The translations under genes and the position numbers were made by a program. Of a stretch of 64,000 bases of DNA, positions 1 to 11,528 are shown piece by piece. The notes below the pieces were generated by a model. It was not told the DNA's origin and did not search any database. It saw nothing but the letters and a program-made list of their open reading frames with translations. This DNA comes from Pseudopyrenochaeta lycopersici (taxonomy: Eukaryota; Ascomycota; Dothideomycetes; Pleosporales; Pseudopyrenochaetaceae). How positions within the stretch are numbered: the stretch's first letter is position 1; each line of letters opens with the position of its first letter. The DNA is taken from positions 682,001-746,000 of the forward strand of contig NHZP01000018.1 of the NCBI GenBank assembly GCA_003313425.1, given 5' to 3'.

Positions 1-930
1 GCTTGAACGGATTGGGTTTCAGTGTAAGCTTGCTCAGGGTCACAGACACTGGGCTCGGATCTTCGATGCTTGAGCTGTTGGATGCCCCCGCCGAAGCCAG
101 CGGTTGGCCTGTGGCAATCAGCAGTAGTACTTGGGCAAGACAAAGCGAGGCCAAAAAGCAGGAAGAGCAAACTGATGCCGAAGATGTTCAACCAAGTAAT
201 CTTAGAGGTAAGCCCTTTATCTGAGACTTGAAGATGGGGGGTCAGTGCTAACTGGTCACAGTGGATCCTGCACGTGCAAAGTCAACGTTGAAAGTAGCGT
301 TGGATAGGCTTATTTTTGTAGAACCAGATGTCACGAAGTATGATACGATCGTCGGAGACGGCGATTGCGGCATTGGACTCAAGCGGGGTGCAGAATGTGA
401 GTCTTGATCACGTGAGTGGTTGCCTGGCACTGACTCCTGCAGCAATTCTGAAGATGCTTGAAACAGTTAAGGAGTCGGACGATCTGCTCATTCTTCTTAA
501 CAATATCATTCAGGTGGTCGAACTGTCCATGGATGGCACATCAGGTGCCATATATGCGATTTTCCTGAATGCGCTCGCCCATGGCCTGCGTCAGAACTCG
601 CCATCTTCACCACAGCCAGTTAACGCTCAAATCTGGGCCAAAGCTCTTGATTCATCCCTTAAAGCCCTCGGCAAGTATACGCCTGCTAAACCTGGAGACC
701 GCACTCTGATGGATGCTTTGTATCCGTTTGTCGAGACACTGTCCAAGACAAACAGCATTGACAAGGCGGCGATAGCAGCACAAGAAGGAGCGCAAGGGAC
801 CAAAGGAATGAAAGCGAGCTTGGGACGAACAGTCTATGTCGGAGGTCAAGGTTTCCAAGAAGTTCCAGATCCCGGTGCGCACGGTCTCGCCGAGTTACTG
901 CTGGGCCTGAGTGATGGATTGAAGAAGTAA
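1..930 (+). CDS. DAK: Dihydroxyacetone kinase, C-terminal part (5' end outside window)
   Basis: Three exon pieces (1-207, 262-396, 443-930) join in frame and end at TAA 928-930; the start lies upstream of the window. The product phosphorylates dihydroxyacetone with ATP in the cytosol. The visible part ends the DhaK domain (GLGFSVSLLR segment), then a linker, then the DhaL nucleotide-binding domain: the Mg-ATP loop GDGDCG, the GTSGAIYAIF helix, and the closing segment SLGRTVYVGG with PDPGAHGLAELL, all typical of fungal DAK1/DAK2. Introns are 208-261 (GTAAGC...CACAG) and 397-442 (GTGAGT...TGCAG); removing each restores unbroken family sequence. The catalytic histidine of the DhaK domain lies upstream, so activity cannot be judged. 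Family identification is secure; which paralogue is not. Confidence 0.93.
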
Positions 931-1069
931 TATTTTGGGGTATCGTTTGTTTGATTCGTTCGGTGGTAATTGCCGGCTTCGCGATGGTTATGTAACTTTT
1001 AATCATGCAAAACTCCATAGCGTGAGCGCTATCGTGCCCCATACCACGTACTGCCAAGCTTCCAAACTC

Positions 1070-1583
1070 TTAGGATAGCAAAACCAGGATGACCGAATCG
1101 CCTCGCAAAAACCTGCTGGTAGTCAGCAAGATGAGAATATTGGTATTGGGTGTGTGACGTACAGCTTAGAAATGAAGCGGTCCTTGTTGACCTTCCTGCC
1201 GTACTGGCCGTTTGCTAACCGCGGCGTCTCTGTCCACATCTCCTTCGCATTCTCGAGGACCATGTTGCAATGGCGGTCGAAAGCCTTGACACGGGCAAGA
1301 ATCTTGCGGTTGTTTCGGCAGGAGATCAGGACCTGTGTGCGCGAGCGGACGGCGGTTTGGAGGATGGAGAGGGGCCCCGTGGTGAGTTCATGCTCCTCAA
1401 CCTGGGCAACTTCGTACTCACTAGGCAGCCATATCAGCCTCAAGACGGATGGATCGAAGAGGTCGAGGGATATACATACGTCAACTCTGACCGCGGCTTG
1501 GAGAGCAGCTCTCTGCGCAATGTTAGCGAGGACGGAGGTGCGCTTTGGTGGATTGATACGCACTGAATCTTTGCGTCTACCAT
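1070..1583 (-). CDS. SMD2: Small nuclear ribonucleoprotein Sm D2
   Basis: Four exons on the minus strand: 1564-1583 (20 nt), 1480-1512 (33 nt), 1163-1420, 1070-1112, giving 117 aa starting MVDAKIQELL. Core Sm ring protein of spliceosomal U1, U2, U4 and U5 snRNPs. The Sm1 motif ([20 protein letters not shown]), [10 protein letters not shown] and the Sm2 motif [12 protein letters not shown] are nearly invariant. The ORF breaks in three places, and each break is repaired by a 50-59 bp intron with GTGCGT, GTATGT and GTACGT donors. The last acceptor is the second of two adjacent CAGs (CAGCAG), because only it gives KLFLRGDS. The tail ends LLS, like other filamentous fungi, with no basic extension. 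It shares a 746-bp upstream region with the divergent Ams2-like gene. Confidence 0.95.
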
Positions 1584-2329
1584 TTTGGCGAATTGAGTGG
1601 CTCGGGGAAGCGAGGTGGCAGGGACGGCGAGGATTGTATCTGGGTCGGCGTCAACTTCTGTTGCTGGAGCTTCTGCGTGCGAAATTTTGTTCTGGGCCAC
1701 AGAGAGGTGTCGGGCAGGAACGAGGTCTGGCACAAGCGAAGCACAGACCACGAGGGAACAACTGACGTGGTATAAAAGGGCAGAACACCACGGCAACGCG
1801 CTTGGATGAGGTGGAGCGGCCGGAGATGGATGTCAGGCAGGGAGTGGAAGTGAGCGAGCTTGCACGAGACGGCGCTAGGCGAGAGTTTATCCGGCGCCGG
1901 GCCAATCCGAGGCGTGTTGGTCTGGCGTTTGGGGCAAGTGCGTCACGCGTGCCTTCCCGGTTAGCGTACGCTAGCGCCGGTTCTAGCGCAGCGCGGATAG
2001 CTTCAAACCTCCAAGCTCGTGCCGCTGGTAACTCTGGACATCCATTGCTACCACCTTTTCCCGCAGTCTTTCTCTTTGTTCCACGCGTGCTGCTGCCTGT
2101 TGCAGCAGACGCTGGCTTGGTTTTTTCTATTTAACGACCGTGATACCCTTTCAATCGCTCTTCTCGTCTTTTGCTGTTCTTGTTCCGTGCTTCAGCAACA
2201 AACGCGTTCGCGATGATCGCACGCCAGCCACCGATCGCGATACAACATTGACCACCTCCCTTTGGACCGCGACCACGCTCTCATCACCACCACACGGCCT
2301 GCCTACCTTTGGCCAACCCCTAGGCAGCC
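1584..2329. promoter_or_regulatory. Divergent intergenic region SMD2 / Ams2-like gene
   Basis: A 746-bp stretch between two divergently read starts. It has a TATAAAA-like string at about 1771-1777 on the plus strand and pyrimidine-rich leader sequence from about 2040 to 2200. Short open frames here have neither family similarity nor plausible splice links, so I treat it as promoter and leader. Confidence 0.5.
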
Positions 2330-5300
2330 ATGTCAACGCCATCAAACAATCCCGTCGACGATGGTGCCGTGGTGTATGCCTCGACGCCCTCAGCTGCTGT
2401 CGACGAGGACAGCATGGGCGACATACCGCGGAGACCAATGCGAGGCAAGCATGCATGCTAATCTATGCCTTCATCTCTAACCCGACTGTGTCTATAGTAA
2501 AGGTGCTGTACACGTTCGATGACCAGAACAAGTCAAACTGCCTCGCTCGTCTGCCCAACGCGTTGAATGTGCCTGTAGTGGCTCTGGACGAGACCACCGA
2601 GGTAGGAGTCATCGAGCTCAAGACGTGCATCCAGGCAATCGTCGCCGCAAGGTAGGTCGCCCGAGAGCTCCCATTGGTGCTTGGTAACACGTTGCTCACT
2701 GTCCCAGCCCTGAACTCGTTGCCAAATTGGGTCACGACTACACCGTCTACGCCTACGACTTTTCAGAATACGAGACGCCCATTGTTGGACAAGGCATGCT
2801 ATCGTGGATCCTCGCCTCGGCATCCTCCACGCCGAATGCTCCCGCCGGCGAGTCCCAGACCATGGTCACCGGTCGCGTTTGCAAGAACATCCTGGGCATC
2901 TTCTCCAACGGCGTCAAGGAGACTTTGGAAGTCAAGCTGAAGCTGGTGCCTGTTCCAACATGCATGCAGAAGGAATACGTCGAGAACATGGAGCGCTATC
3001 ACAGCCTGAGCCAGCTGATGCCTGAAGGCTTTGATTACAGCGCCTGGTCCGACTTTCTAAAAGAGAATCCTACCCTGGGTCAGCTGGCCCAACCAACTCC
3101 AGCCTACCCCGCACAGCCGTCGCCACGCCCTTCGTTTGGTGGAGTGGAGCCGTTTCATCAAATGCTTACTCGCCAAAGCCCGTCGCAGGAAATGCCGAGG
3201 AATGACTCCTTCTATGATCCGTCCAACATGTCCTTCAACTCTCAGCCAACCCGGGCCTCGAGTCCTGCTTTGAGCACACTCTCCTTCCACCACTACCAGT
3301 ACAACCCCGATTCTCGACCAGCGTCACGAGCTTCGGTTCGAAGTGAAGCTGCGCCGCCGGCCCAGCAATTCCCATTTAGCGACCCCTATATCATCGAGCA
3401 GCAAGAGGAGGGCCCACCAAAGAAGAGGGCGCGAATCACCCAAGCGAAGAGACCGAAGAAGACGCCACTCACTAACCAGAATGACTCATTACGTGTGACA
3501 GCCAGCACAGCAGCATCCGTACGCCTCCATCGACCGATACTTGGCAACTCTGCCGCCTCCGCTGACCTCATTCCTCGGGCACCTACGCCGCGGCCAGGGG
3601 ATGCGTTTGGCCAGCGTGGACAACGTCGTCCACCGGCACCGAGTGCATTGAGGCACGCGTCTATAGATTATGGACGGCCATATATGTCGCCATACGACAC
3701 TGCTGCCTTCTCTGATAACGCCCTCGATTCAGCAGACGAAAGAGACGCTAGCCCTGGAGAGACGCCTATGGACATCCCCTCATCACCTCCCATTGCCCCA
3801 CAACGTACTGTATCACCCGCTCCTTCTAGCCCCAGTTTGCCAACAATGCCTCTCCCGACCGATTCTGGCTTTGTTAGCGATATACCAACTGGCCGGGATG
3901 AAGATTCAATGGCGCTTGGCGATCGAATTTGGGATGGAAGCGACCTACCACTTGCACTCGAAGAGAGAGCTGCACTACGACAGAATAAATCACAACGACC
4001 TTGGCAGCATGTCAATCCTGGCCCTGTTGAACGACTACCGCATTCGTATGTACCCCGACCGAAGCAGCATTATCGCAAATACCCCATTCAGCCCATTGCG
4101 GAGAGCATTGAGCAGGACACAGGGAGTCTACAACCCAGCGAGATGGACCTGTTGAACCAAGACTTCTTCAGTCCAGCCAACTTTCACCAAGACCGAGTCA
4201 ACGACGAGCCTACTGCCGGTGTGAAGGTCATGGCCCAATCACTCGGTAAGCATCATGGTACAGGTCGAATGGCACCTATAGATTCTTTTCCTTTCGGGGC
4301 AGCGGAGCAACAGCAACCCCAAGAAGCATCACGGCTAGATGTCTCGAAAGCCGAGTCTCCGGATGTTATGATGATGCATGTCTCTCTAGCTGGTGAGAGC
4401 GAAGCACAGATATTCAGTCGCTCTGCTACCCCAAATCTACCACCGAAGCAGCCGAAATCGACCAAGCCAAGGGGCCTCCCAAGATCACATACATGGTCTG
4501 GAGCAGGTGAGCCCATGTCTGACGCACCTACTCCTACAGACCCGAACAACCCGAGGAGTGGCTCGGGTGCCAAGAGGAAGAAATACATTAAGGACAGGTT
4601 GGAGAAGGCTATTGCCGCGGGTGAAATGCCGCCGCACTGTGTCAACTGCGGCGAAATCGATACACCAACGTGGCGGAAGGCGTATACGCGTGTGGAACCT
4701 GGCTCGCCTGATGGCATTGAGCTTTCTACTGACACGGCTGGTACCGATATTATTGCTTATGAAGTAATTGAGCCGTCGGAGGAAAATGATGGCGAGCCGA
4801 AGTATCGCATCTTCAAGAACAATCTGACAAGGGAAGAGAAGGCCTTGAACATATTCGAACCACTCAACTTGTGCAATCCATGCGGGCTCTGGCTCATCAA
4901 GAAAGCCTCGATGAGACCACAGAAGCAATGGGACAAGTCAGCCCGTGCATCGAAGCGCAAGAGGAATCAGGGTTCAGGGGCACGCTCCAAGTCGCTGGCT
5001 CAGGGAGATGACCTTGTTTCTGATGCTGTTGTGCCGGACTCGGAACCCGTCATGCCAGGTGAGCAGGAGGAAGTCCGTGCTTCCTTGGACGGCAGTATGG
5101 AGGAATTAATGCCACCACCGCCTGTCCGAGAACGAGCAGGCAGCTTCCGGGTACCCAACAACGGGCCTGAAGTCGATCTAGAAGCTGCACAAGCGGCACT
5201 TCGACGAGCTATTCAGTCCAGTCCAGGTGGCCTGAGAGGAAGTAAAGCCTCACCAATAGATATTGACCCAGACCTTACACCAAAGCCCACACGACGGCTT

Positions 5301-6356
5301 CTGTTCCCGTCGCCCCGAAAAGATGGCGAGACTAAATCTTTGGCCACGGTAGCACCTGCTATTGTCTCGAGCAATGTGTCGGATTATCTTGCTGACAAGG
5401 AAGTACCGGAGAAGCCTCGCTGCCAACGGTGCAAAGGACTTAAGAAAGGCTGCGATCGTGAACGACCCTGTCGGCGGTGTGATAATGCCGGTATAGGGTA
5501 CGAGGGTTGCATTCCCTGTGAACCTCCCAGGACAAACTGGTTCGAGCAGCCTGTAGTCCGGATAGCTACGGTGGACGAGGATGGTCTCGACAAGGAAAAT
5601 CGCCCGCCACAAGAAGATGATCTTGCGCATCTCTTCGAGGAACCAGTCTCCCCAAAAACCACGCCTAAGAAGGATCAACTCTTTCAGGATTTGCTGAAAA
5701 CGCCAACTCCAGGCTCCCGTCGTCGCGCGCCACTGACACCAAGGCGTGGCGCAGACGACTCCGATCTTCTCATGACTCCATCCCGCACCATGCTCACTCC
5801 TCGTGGCACCCGCGCCGCAACGATAGCGCCAGAGACGCCTTTCACTCGCCAGCTGAACGCTCTTCTTTCTGACTGTCCGATATCGTCGCCATCTCAAGCC
5901 ATCGACTTTTCCACCTTTCCTTCATTCAATACCCCCGGCCGCGGTAACGCGCCCTTCTCTGACTTTCTGCATGATGACTTTTTGTCAAGTGACATGCCCA
6001 TGCCAAGCTCGCCACCGAAAGGAGGATCACTGGGGCTGAGCTTCGACTTGTATGAGGATCCAAACACGGCGACTGTGGGACTGTGGAGTGGCGCAAATAT
6101 CTTCGGGAGCGATTCAATCATGCCTGATCTAGAGAGCGGGTCGAAGCGCCCCAGTATGGACTTCAATAATGGACCCGACGCCCCTACTCTACTGAAGATG
6201 AATGTTGGCGGTATCACGGTGGACTTTGCAGCAATGATTGAGGAAGTCGTTGCGGCGAATCAAGATGCCGATATGGACATCAAACAAGAGCACAAGAGCC
6301 CGGAAGCTCAGAGTCAGGGTCTGGGGAAGACGCCTGAAGCACCCATCTCGGAATAA
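2330..6356 (+). CDS. Ams2/SPT21-like regulator with split GATA finger and Zn2Cys6 cluster
   Basis: Exons 2330-2444, 2498-2651 and 2708-6356 give 1305 aa. The N-terminal ~130 residues (KVLYTFDDQNKSNCLAR..., then the HDYTVYAYDFSEYETP region) match the domain shared by S. pombe Ams2 and budding-yeast Spt21, regulators of histone gene transcription. A GATA-like finger follows: CVNC at 734-737 and CNPC at 812-815, but about 74 residues lie between the pairs instead of the usual 17-18. A second metal site, CQRC...GC...CRRC...C (995-1024), fits a Zn2Cys6 cluster. The rest is long, Ser/Pro-rich and probably disordered, with basic patches (PPKKRARI near 240). Intron 1 (2445-2497) appears to start with GC rather than GT; intron 2 (2652-2707) is regular. 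ATG 2330 is the only start giving the conserved N-terminus. Likely a nuclear DNA-binding factor; target genes are unknown. Confidence 0.8.
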
Positions 6357-6824
6357 TATTATCCTATGACCACGGGCATTGTAATATGCATATCCATCAT
6401 ATTTGTATGGGTTCCATGGGCGTATAACGATTCGCATTTGCATGGGTTGGCGTGAAATGGCATGAGGAAACGAGCCATGAATAACTGTATTTATAAGCAA
6501 TCTTAGCAGCCGGCTTCCAAACTTGGAAGACATGGACACAAACATTTGGTAGATCGAGCAGCGCCGGGCAGGAATGCCATCACTGTCAATGCTACGTGGA
6601 TTCTCCCGACCGACGTCATTGCCCATGTGAAGATTTTGGAATAGTGATGAATATCAAATTTGTTTGGGATGTATATTGACTATCTTAATTCTAATGTAAT
6701 TGCGCATAGGGGTATCAATACTCAGCATGGTCCTACAAGAGCTAGTGCTTCACATGGAAAGAAAATTAGCTCTGGCCCGGCGTTGTTAATGAGAGAGAGA
6801 GTGTGTGTGTGATGATTTAGGTAT
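6357..6824. other. Convergent 3' intergenic region
   Basis: 468 bp between two converging stops. It carries a short GA then GT dinucleotide run at about 6791-6811. No coding signal seen. Confidence 0.5.
6791..6811. repeat. GA/GT dinucleotide microsatellite
   Basis: Five GA units followed directly by about five GT units, just downstream of the minus-strand stop at 6825. Simple slippage-prone repeat in a 3' untranslated region. Confidence 0.7.
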
Positions 6825-7969
6825 TTAGTTGTCGAAGTTGAAAAAGGCATCGTCGAAGGAGGAGTTTTCTGGATTCTCGTACTCGTCCATGTTGAAGAGG
6901 TCTTCTAGATCGTCGACAGCCACGGTAGCCATCATGTCGTTATCAGTAGTTGCGTCTTTGGTGTCGACCTTGGTCTCTACTTTAGCGTCGACTTTGGTAT
7001 CGTCCGCGGTTGGCTGGGTGGTGGGCGCCTCTGCCGGCTTGGTTGTACTCGGCTGCTCAGCTGTTGTGGACGCAACGGCATTGAGGTCTGGCAGATCAGT
7101 CATGGGGAAGTCGATATCCATGCTGGTGGTCTGGTTGGCGCTGTCGTCATTGCCGGCCTTGGCGAAGTCCTCGAGACCGCGCAAGAGCGAGGAGCTGTCG
7201 TTCCCGTCGTCGAGATTGAAGTGCATGTCGGCTGATGTGTCCATCATGTCGTCGTGGTTGTTGTCGCCAGTGGTATCCATGGAATCGCCGAAGATGGCGT
7301 CGAAGTCGAATTCAGACTCGTGCGGGTTGGCGGTGGTAGGCGTGCCGTCGAAGAGAGGGTCTCTCTCTGGTTCATCGGCGGTGGTGGTGGTGTCAATGGG
7401 TGGTGGTGGCTCGGGCTCTTCCTCACGCTTTAAGGCCTTGTCTGGTTCTTCGACCTTTGCAGGCTGGGCGGCGGGAGAGGGCATCGCAGGCGGTGTGGGA
7501 GTGGCCACCTTCTCCACCTTTACTGGCTCTTCCACTGTCTTTGCCGGTGCATTCTTCGACTCAGCTGCTAGTCGCGCCTTCTCTGCCTCGTGCTGCTTCG
7601 CGGCGGCCTCCTTCTTCTTGCGATCTTGCTTCAGCAGCGCCAAGTCCCTTCGCAGCACCGTCTGCGCCAGCCGGACTTCGTTCTCGAGCTCGTCGAGGGC
7701 ATCGTGAAAGCGCTCGGTGGCGACGGGGACGGCACGCTGCAAGCCCAACTTCATGCGTCCGGTGCCGCCGCCAGACTGGTGCTCTTTGATGAATCGGCCA
7801 GATTGGAGGAACTACAGGGAGTGAGCAGGCAGGCGCGCAGCTGGATTGGGCAGGAACGTACGATGAGATTGAGCATGCTCTGTAAGTTGTCCAGATGGTG
7901 GTTCCCCGGCACAGCAGGCGCGGCGGGCTGCTCCTGCTGCGCGGCGGGCGCTGGGTTGGTCGCGACCAT
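6825..7969 (-). CDS. Acidic coiled-coil protein, possible Mediator tail subunit (Med2-like)
   Basis: Exons 7862-7969 and 6825-7811 (intron 7812-7861, GTACGT...TGTAG) give 364 aa. The N-terminal ~100 residues are helical (LDNLQSMLNLI, then FLQSGRFIKEH and RFHDALDELENEVRLAQ), followed by a charged coiled coil (DRKKKEAAAKQHEAEKAR), a Pro/Ala/Lys linker, and a long Asp/Asn/Met-rich acidic tail ending in DDAFFNFDN. That layout (short helical anchor, Lys/Glu coiled coil, acidic low-complexity tail with DLPDLN-type hydrophobic spots) resembles yeast Mediator subunit Med2, but I recognise no diagnostic motif, so the function is inference. The ATG at 7969 is the first in frame and lies in a 710-bp divergent promoter shared with the PUB1-like gene. 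The gene model is firm, the identity weak. Confidence 0.7.
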
Positions 7970-8679
7970 GGCAGCGCAGAAGGTGCGATGTAGTCGCGAG
8001 CAGGCGCGTTGACAGCTGCGGCCGTGATGCAGACCGTAGAGGGGTCCGCGGCCTAATCGGGCGGTATGGAGGTTTTGGCGAGCAGCACCAGCGCTCCGGT
8101 AAAGAGTGGCCGTGGAGAGCAGCCGCTAGGTCCCTTCAGTCATTCAATACAGGGCCAAGTGTCTCCAAACCATCACAGCTCCTGCCGCACCATGCAGATT
8201 GCCGGCACTAAGCCCTCCGGTGCCTCGCTCGTAAAATTGGCGGCAGCTGGAAGGCTACAGTAGCTCCCGTGGCAGTTGGCGCTTGTGGCCTGCGAGCCTA
8301 ATTCTTGCGACCCTCACCTCTCACTCTCTCCTTCCTCACCCCACAGTGGAGATTAGCTTGCCATCTGAAGTCGGCGTCGGGTTCCAGCATCTCCTTCTCC
8401 TCTCTTCCTCTCTGTTTCTCCTTCCTTTCCTTGCGCTTTCGAATCCTCTGTTGGTAGCCTTGTTCGCGCCTTCCTTTTTCCACTTTCCTTGCCGCCTCCG
8501 ACAAGCACCGCTCACCCCACCTCGAGCCCCCGGCCGCCTGTGCGTGTTGCTCCTGTCGACGACGTCGTTTCTGCATCGTCCTTGGATCGCATAAAATTTC
8601 GGCTGTCCAATACCCATCTTTGTCCCCTGCCCGCGCCTCTTAGCGACTCCTTTCGTGCGCGCATTTCTTCGCGACAGCA
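7970..8679. promoter_or_regulatory. Divergent promoter with pyrimidine-rich leader of the PUB1-like gene
   Basis: 710 bp between divergent starts. From about 8311 to 8510 the plus strand is strongly C/T-rich (runs such as CTCCTTCTCCTCTCTTCCTC), a feature often seen in promoters and leaders of well-expressed fungal genes. Apparent ORFs here (8283-8594 and others) follow from the skewed composition. Confidence 0.55.
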
Positions 8680-10429
8680 ATGGCCGACCAACAGAGCTCT
8701 GGCGCCTCTCTGCCTCCGCCCCCGCCGGGCGGCGTCCCTGGCTACGATGTCAGCCAGGGCCAGCAGCAGCCGCAACAGCAGCAGCACATGCCGCCCCCGG
8801 CATTGGCGCCTGTGATTATTCCGCAGAACAACAACCCCATCCCGACCGCCATCTCCTCGCCGCTGTCTGGCGGCCCCATGTCCCCCACCAGCGGCCAGCC
8901 GGGCTACGTCCCGCGCCGTGCTGCTCCCGAACCGAACAAGCGAGCGCTGTATGTGGGTGGACTGGACCCTCGCGTCACCGAGGACGTGCTGCGTCAGATC
9001 TTCGAGACCACCGGCCATGTGCAGAGCGTCAAGATTATCCCCGACAAGACTTCCACCGCTCCCTCTGTAAGACACACACCCGCAGCTTGCTGCAGCTCTC
9101 TCAACAGCTCCCCCCCTGCGGCTTCCGCCGCGCTGATCCTGCCAAATGGTGCAGTGTGTAGTCCCCCTCCCACCTGGCTGACAAGTACCGAACAGGGCTT
9201 CAACTACGGATTTGTCGAGTACGACGACCCCGCCGCGGCTGAACGAGGCATGGCCACTCTCAACGGCCGTCGAATCCACAACAATGTAAGCCCGGATACT
9301 CGCAGGACATTGGCTGGGTTCTGACTCAGTTTAGGAAATCCGCGTCAACTGGGCTTATCAATCCAACAACACCGCAAAGGAAGACACTTCAAACCACTTC
9401 CACATCTTCGTCGGTGACTTGTCCAACGAGGTCAATGACGAGGTTCTGCTCCAGGCTTTCTCTACCTTTGGTCCGGTATCGGAAGCTCGCGTCATGTGGG
9501 ACATGAAGACGGGCAGGTCGCGTGGCTACGGCTTCGTAGCCTTTCGCGACCGTGCCGATGCTGACCGCGCTCTCAGCTCCATGGACGGAGAGTGGCTTGG
9601 TTCTCGAGCCATCCGCTGCAATTGGGCTAATCAAAAGGGCCAGCCTTCCATCTCCCAGCAGCAGGCTATGGCCTCGATGGGCATGACACCAACCACTCCC
9701 TTTGGACACCATCATTTCCCCACCCATGGTGTTCAAAGTTACGACATGGTTGTCGCGCAGACTCCCCAGTGGCAGACCACCTGCTACGTTGGCAATCTCA
9801 CCCCTTATACCTCCCAGTCTGACCTAGTGCCTCTCTTCCAGAACTTTGGATATGTTACCGAAACGCGCTTCCAGTCGGATCGCGGATTTGCCTTCATCAA
9901 GATGGACACGCACGAAAACGCTGCCATGGCCATTTGCCAGCTGAATGGCTACAACGTCAACGGCCGTCCTCTGAAGTGCAGCGTAGGTTGATCTAATGCT
10001 CTCCTTGTGTTTCCTTGTTGGCTCACAATTGAAATCTAGTGGGGCAAAGACCGTCCCCCAACGGGTCAATTTGAAGGCTACTCGCCTGCAGGCGGACCCA
10101 ATTCTGCCTATCCTCAAACGCCTAGCGCGTACTTCCCCCAGTATGGTGGCGGACCACAGGGTGGTCCCATGTCACCTTCAGGTGAGCGGCACCGGAGGAA
10201 GCTGCAGTATCGAAGCAAACAATCTAATGCGCGGGCAGGACCCAGCCCCGGCGGACAACCCTTTGCTCAGCAGCAACAAGCCTTTGGCAACCCTGGCATG
10301 CCCTATCAGCAGATGCAGCAGCCAGGCAGCGCTGGCGGCTACGGCCGTGGCGCTCCTCAGCAGCAGCAGTGGGGACAGTCTCCCCAGGGCAACTTTAACC
10401 AGAATGGCTTCGGCGGATATCAGGGCTAA
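8680..10429 (+). CDS. PUB1: Three-RRM poly(A)/U-rich RNA-binding protein, PUB1/TIA-1 family
   Basis: Exons 8680-9066, 9196-9285, 9335-9982, 10040-10181 and 10239-10429 give 485 aa. After a Pro/Gln-rich head come RRM1 (about 88-167, RNP2 LYVGGL, RNP1 YGFVEY), RRM2 (about 181-258, IFVGDL and GYGFVAF) and RRM3 (about 307-375, CYVGNL and RGFAFI), then a WGKDRPP block and a Gln/Gly-rich tail ending GGYQG. This is the order of yeast Pub1, fission-yeast Csx1-type and animal TIA-1 proteins, which bind U-rich mRNA, control stability and join stress granules. Intron 1 (9067-9195) is 129 bp, a multiple of three with no stop, so retention would insert 43 residues inside RRM1. The other introns are 49-57 bp. 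The low-complexity tail fits a granule-forming protein. Confidence 0.93.
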
Positions 10430-11528
10430 GTGCCTTGTTCACCCAGACTTGATTTGTTCAGCGCTGCTCAATTTATCATTACGACATGCCTGGTTGTTTA
10501 CAGGGGCGCCTTTTGGATAGCACCAATCTTTGGATCATTTTCATCAGCTATCTGCTTATGTTTACTAAAGGGAATTTGTCACTCTTGGTCATGTTGTTCT
10601 ACAAAAAGCGTGCGAGGCATGTTGTCCTGGTTGAAAGGATCGGCTGGAGTACCTTTTGGTACATTTCTTTGGGGTCCGCTTACCGATTGGTTTTATGGGA
10701 TATGTCACGGTCGATCGTCGCGGTCCTCAATGAATTTCCTTATCTGTATCGTTCTTTACCTTAGGCATGGGTGCTCCCAGCCTGATCTCTCTACTATTTA
10801 CTTTGACTCCGAATCTTCGTTTTGGATACCAAAAGCATGTTGTTCTCCTTGTGGCGTATGACCGGTATACCCAATTCGCTAGATCCATGATTATTACGAC
10901 TATTTTCTGTTGATGGTATGCAAGCCTGCGGCAATTTTCGACTCTTATCACACAGCGTCGGCGCTTATTAGATGGTGGCGGCTTCAGATTAGATGAACCG
11001 GGTGCTCCTGCCAGGGGGGTCAAACTTAGGGGATGAGGGTCTGGGATACACTCCAGCTTTCCCAAGACAAAGTCTCGAGAGTGGGTGAATATAGCAGAAA
11101 TTGATGCAAAAATCACTCCAAATGCCTCCTGTTTCCAATCAACTCTTTAATCACTTTGGTTGTCCATGTCAGTCAAGTGTTTACATATGCGGTGTAACCC
11201 TGAAATAATGCTGATTACAGCTTAAACTACGTCAGTATCGGTACCATTTGAATGTGTCCCTGCATTAGACTACCGGTAGTTGGCCGACTTTTAAGCACAC
11301 GGCGCATTCGAGGCCACTAGGCTAAGCATCATAATAGGGCCGGAGAAGTACCGCTAGTAAAAGCGACTGGCACGTGATATACAGCACTAGCGCTCCCAAT
11401 CCAGGCAGTCGCGTCCAGGTTCGCGTTTGTGGGTCGTGACACCAACATCTAACTCCCCGCGTGGGCATGCACTTTCTCGATACCCCTTCTCTCTTCCTTC
11501 CCTTGTAATTGCTCTATTTCTTTACTGT
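10430..11528. other. Intergenic region: PUB1-like 3' UTR and PIF1 promoter
   Basis: 1.1 kb. The first part is T-rich and fits a long 3' untranslated region; the second leads to the PIF1 start. The 143-codon frame at 10430-10861 begins directly after the stop, has no ATG, and translates to Cys/Trp/Phe-rich sequence with no family look. No gene supported. Confidence 0.5.

Noticed and set aside
1270..1566. Plus-strand frame over SMD2
   Set aside because: Shadow of the SmD2 exons; the minus strand gives an invariant Sm protein.
6829..7707. Plus-strand open frame of 292 codons, Ser-rich
   Set aside because: Antisense shadow of the acidic Med2-like gene; Ser-rich composition follows from Asp codons read backwards.
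8512..9279. 255-codon minus-strand frame
   Set aside because: Arg/Gly-rich shadow of the PUB1-like first exon and its CT-rich leader.
10430..10861. 143-codon frame after the PUB1-like stop
   Set aside because: It has no ATG start, Cys/Trp-rich random composition, and lies in the probable 3' UTR.
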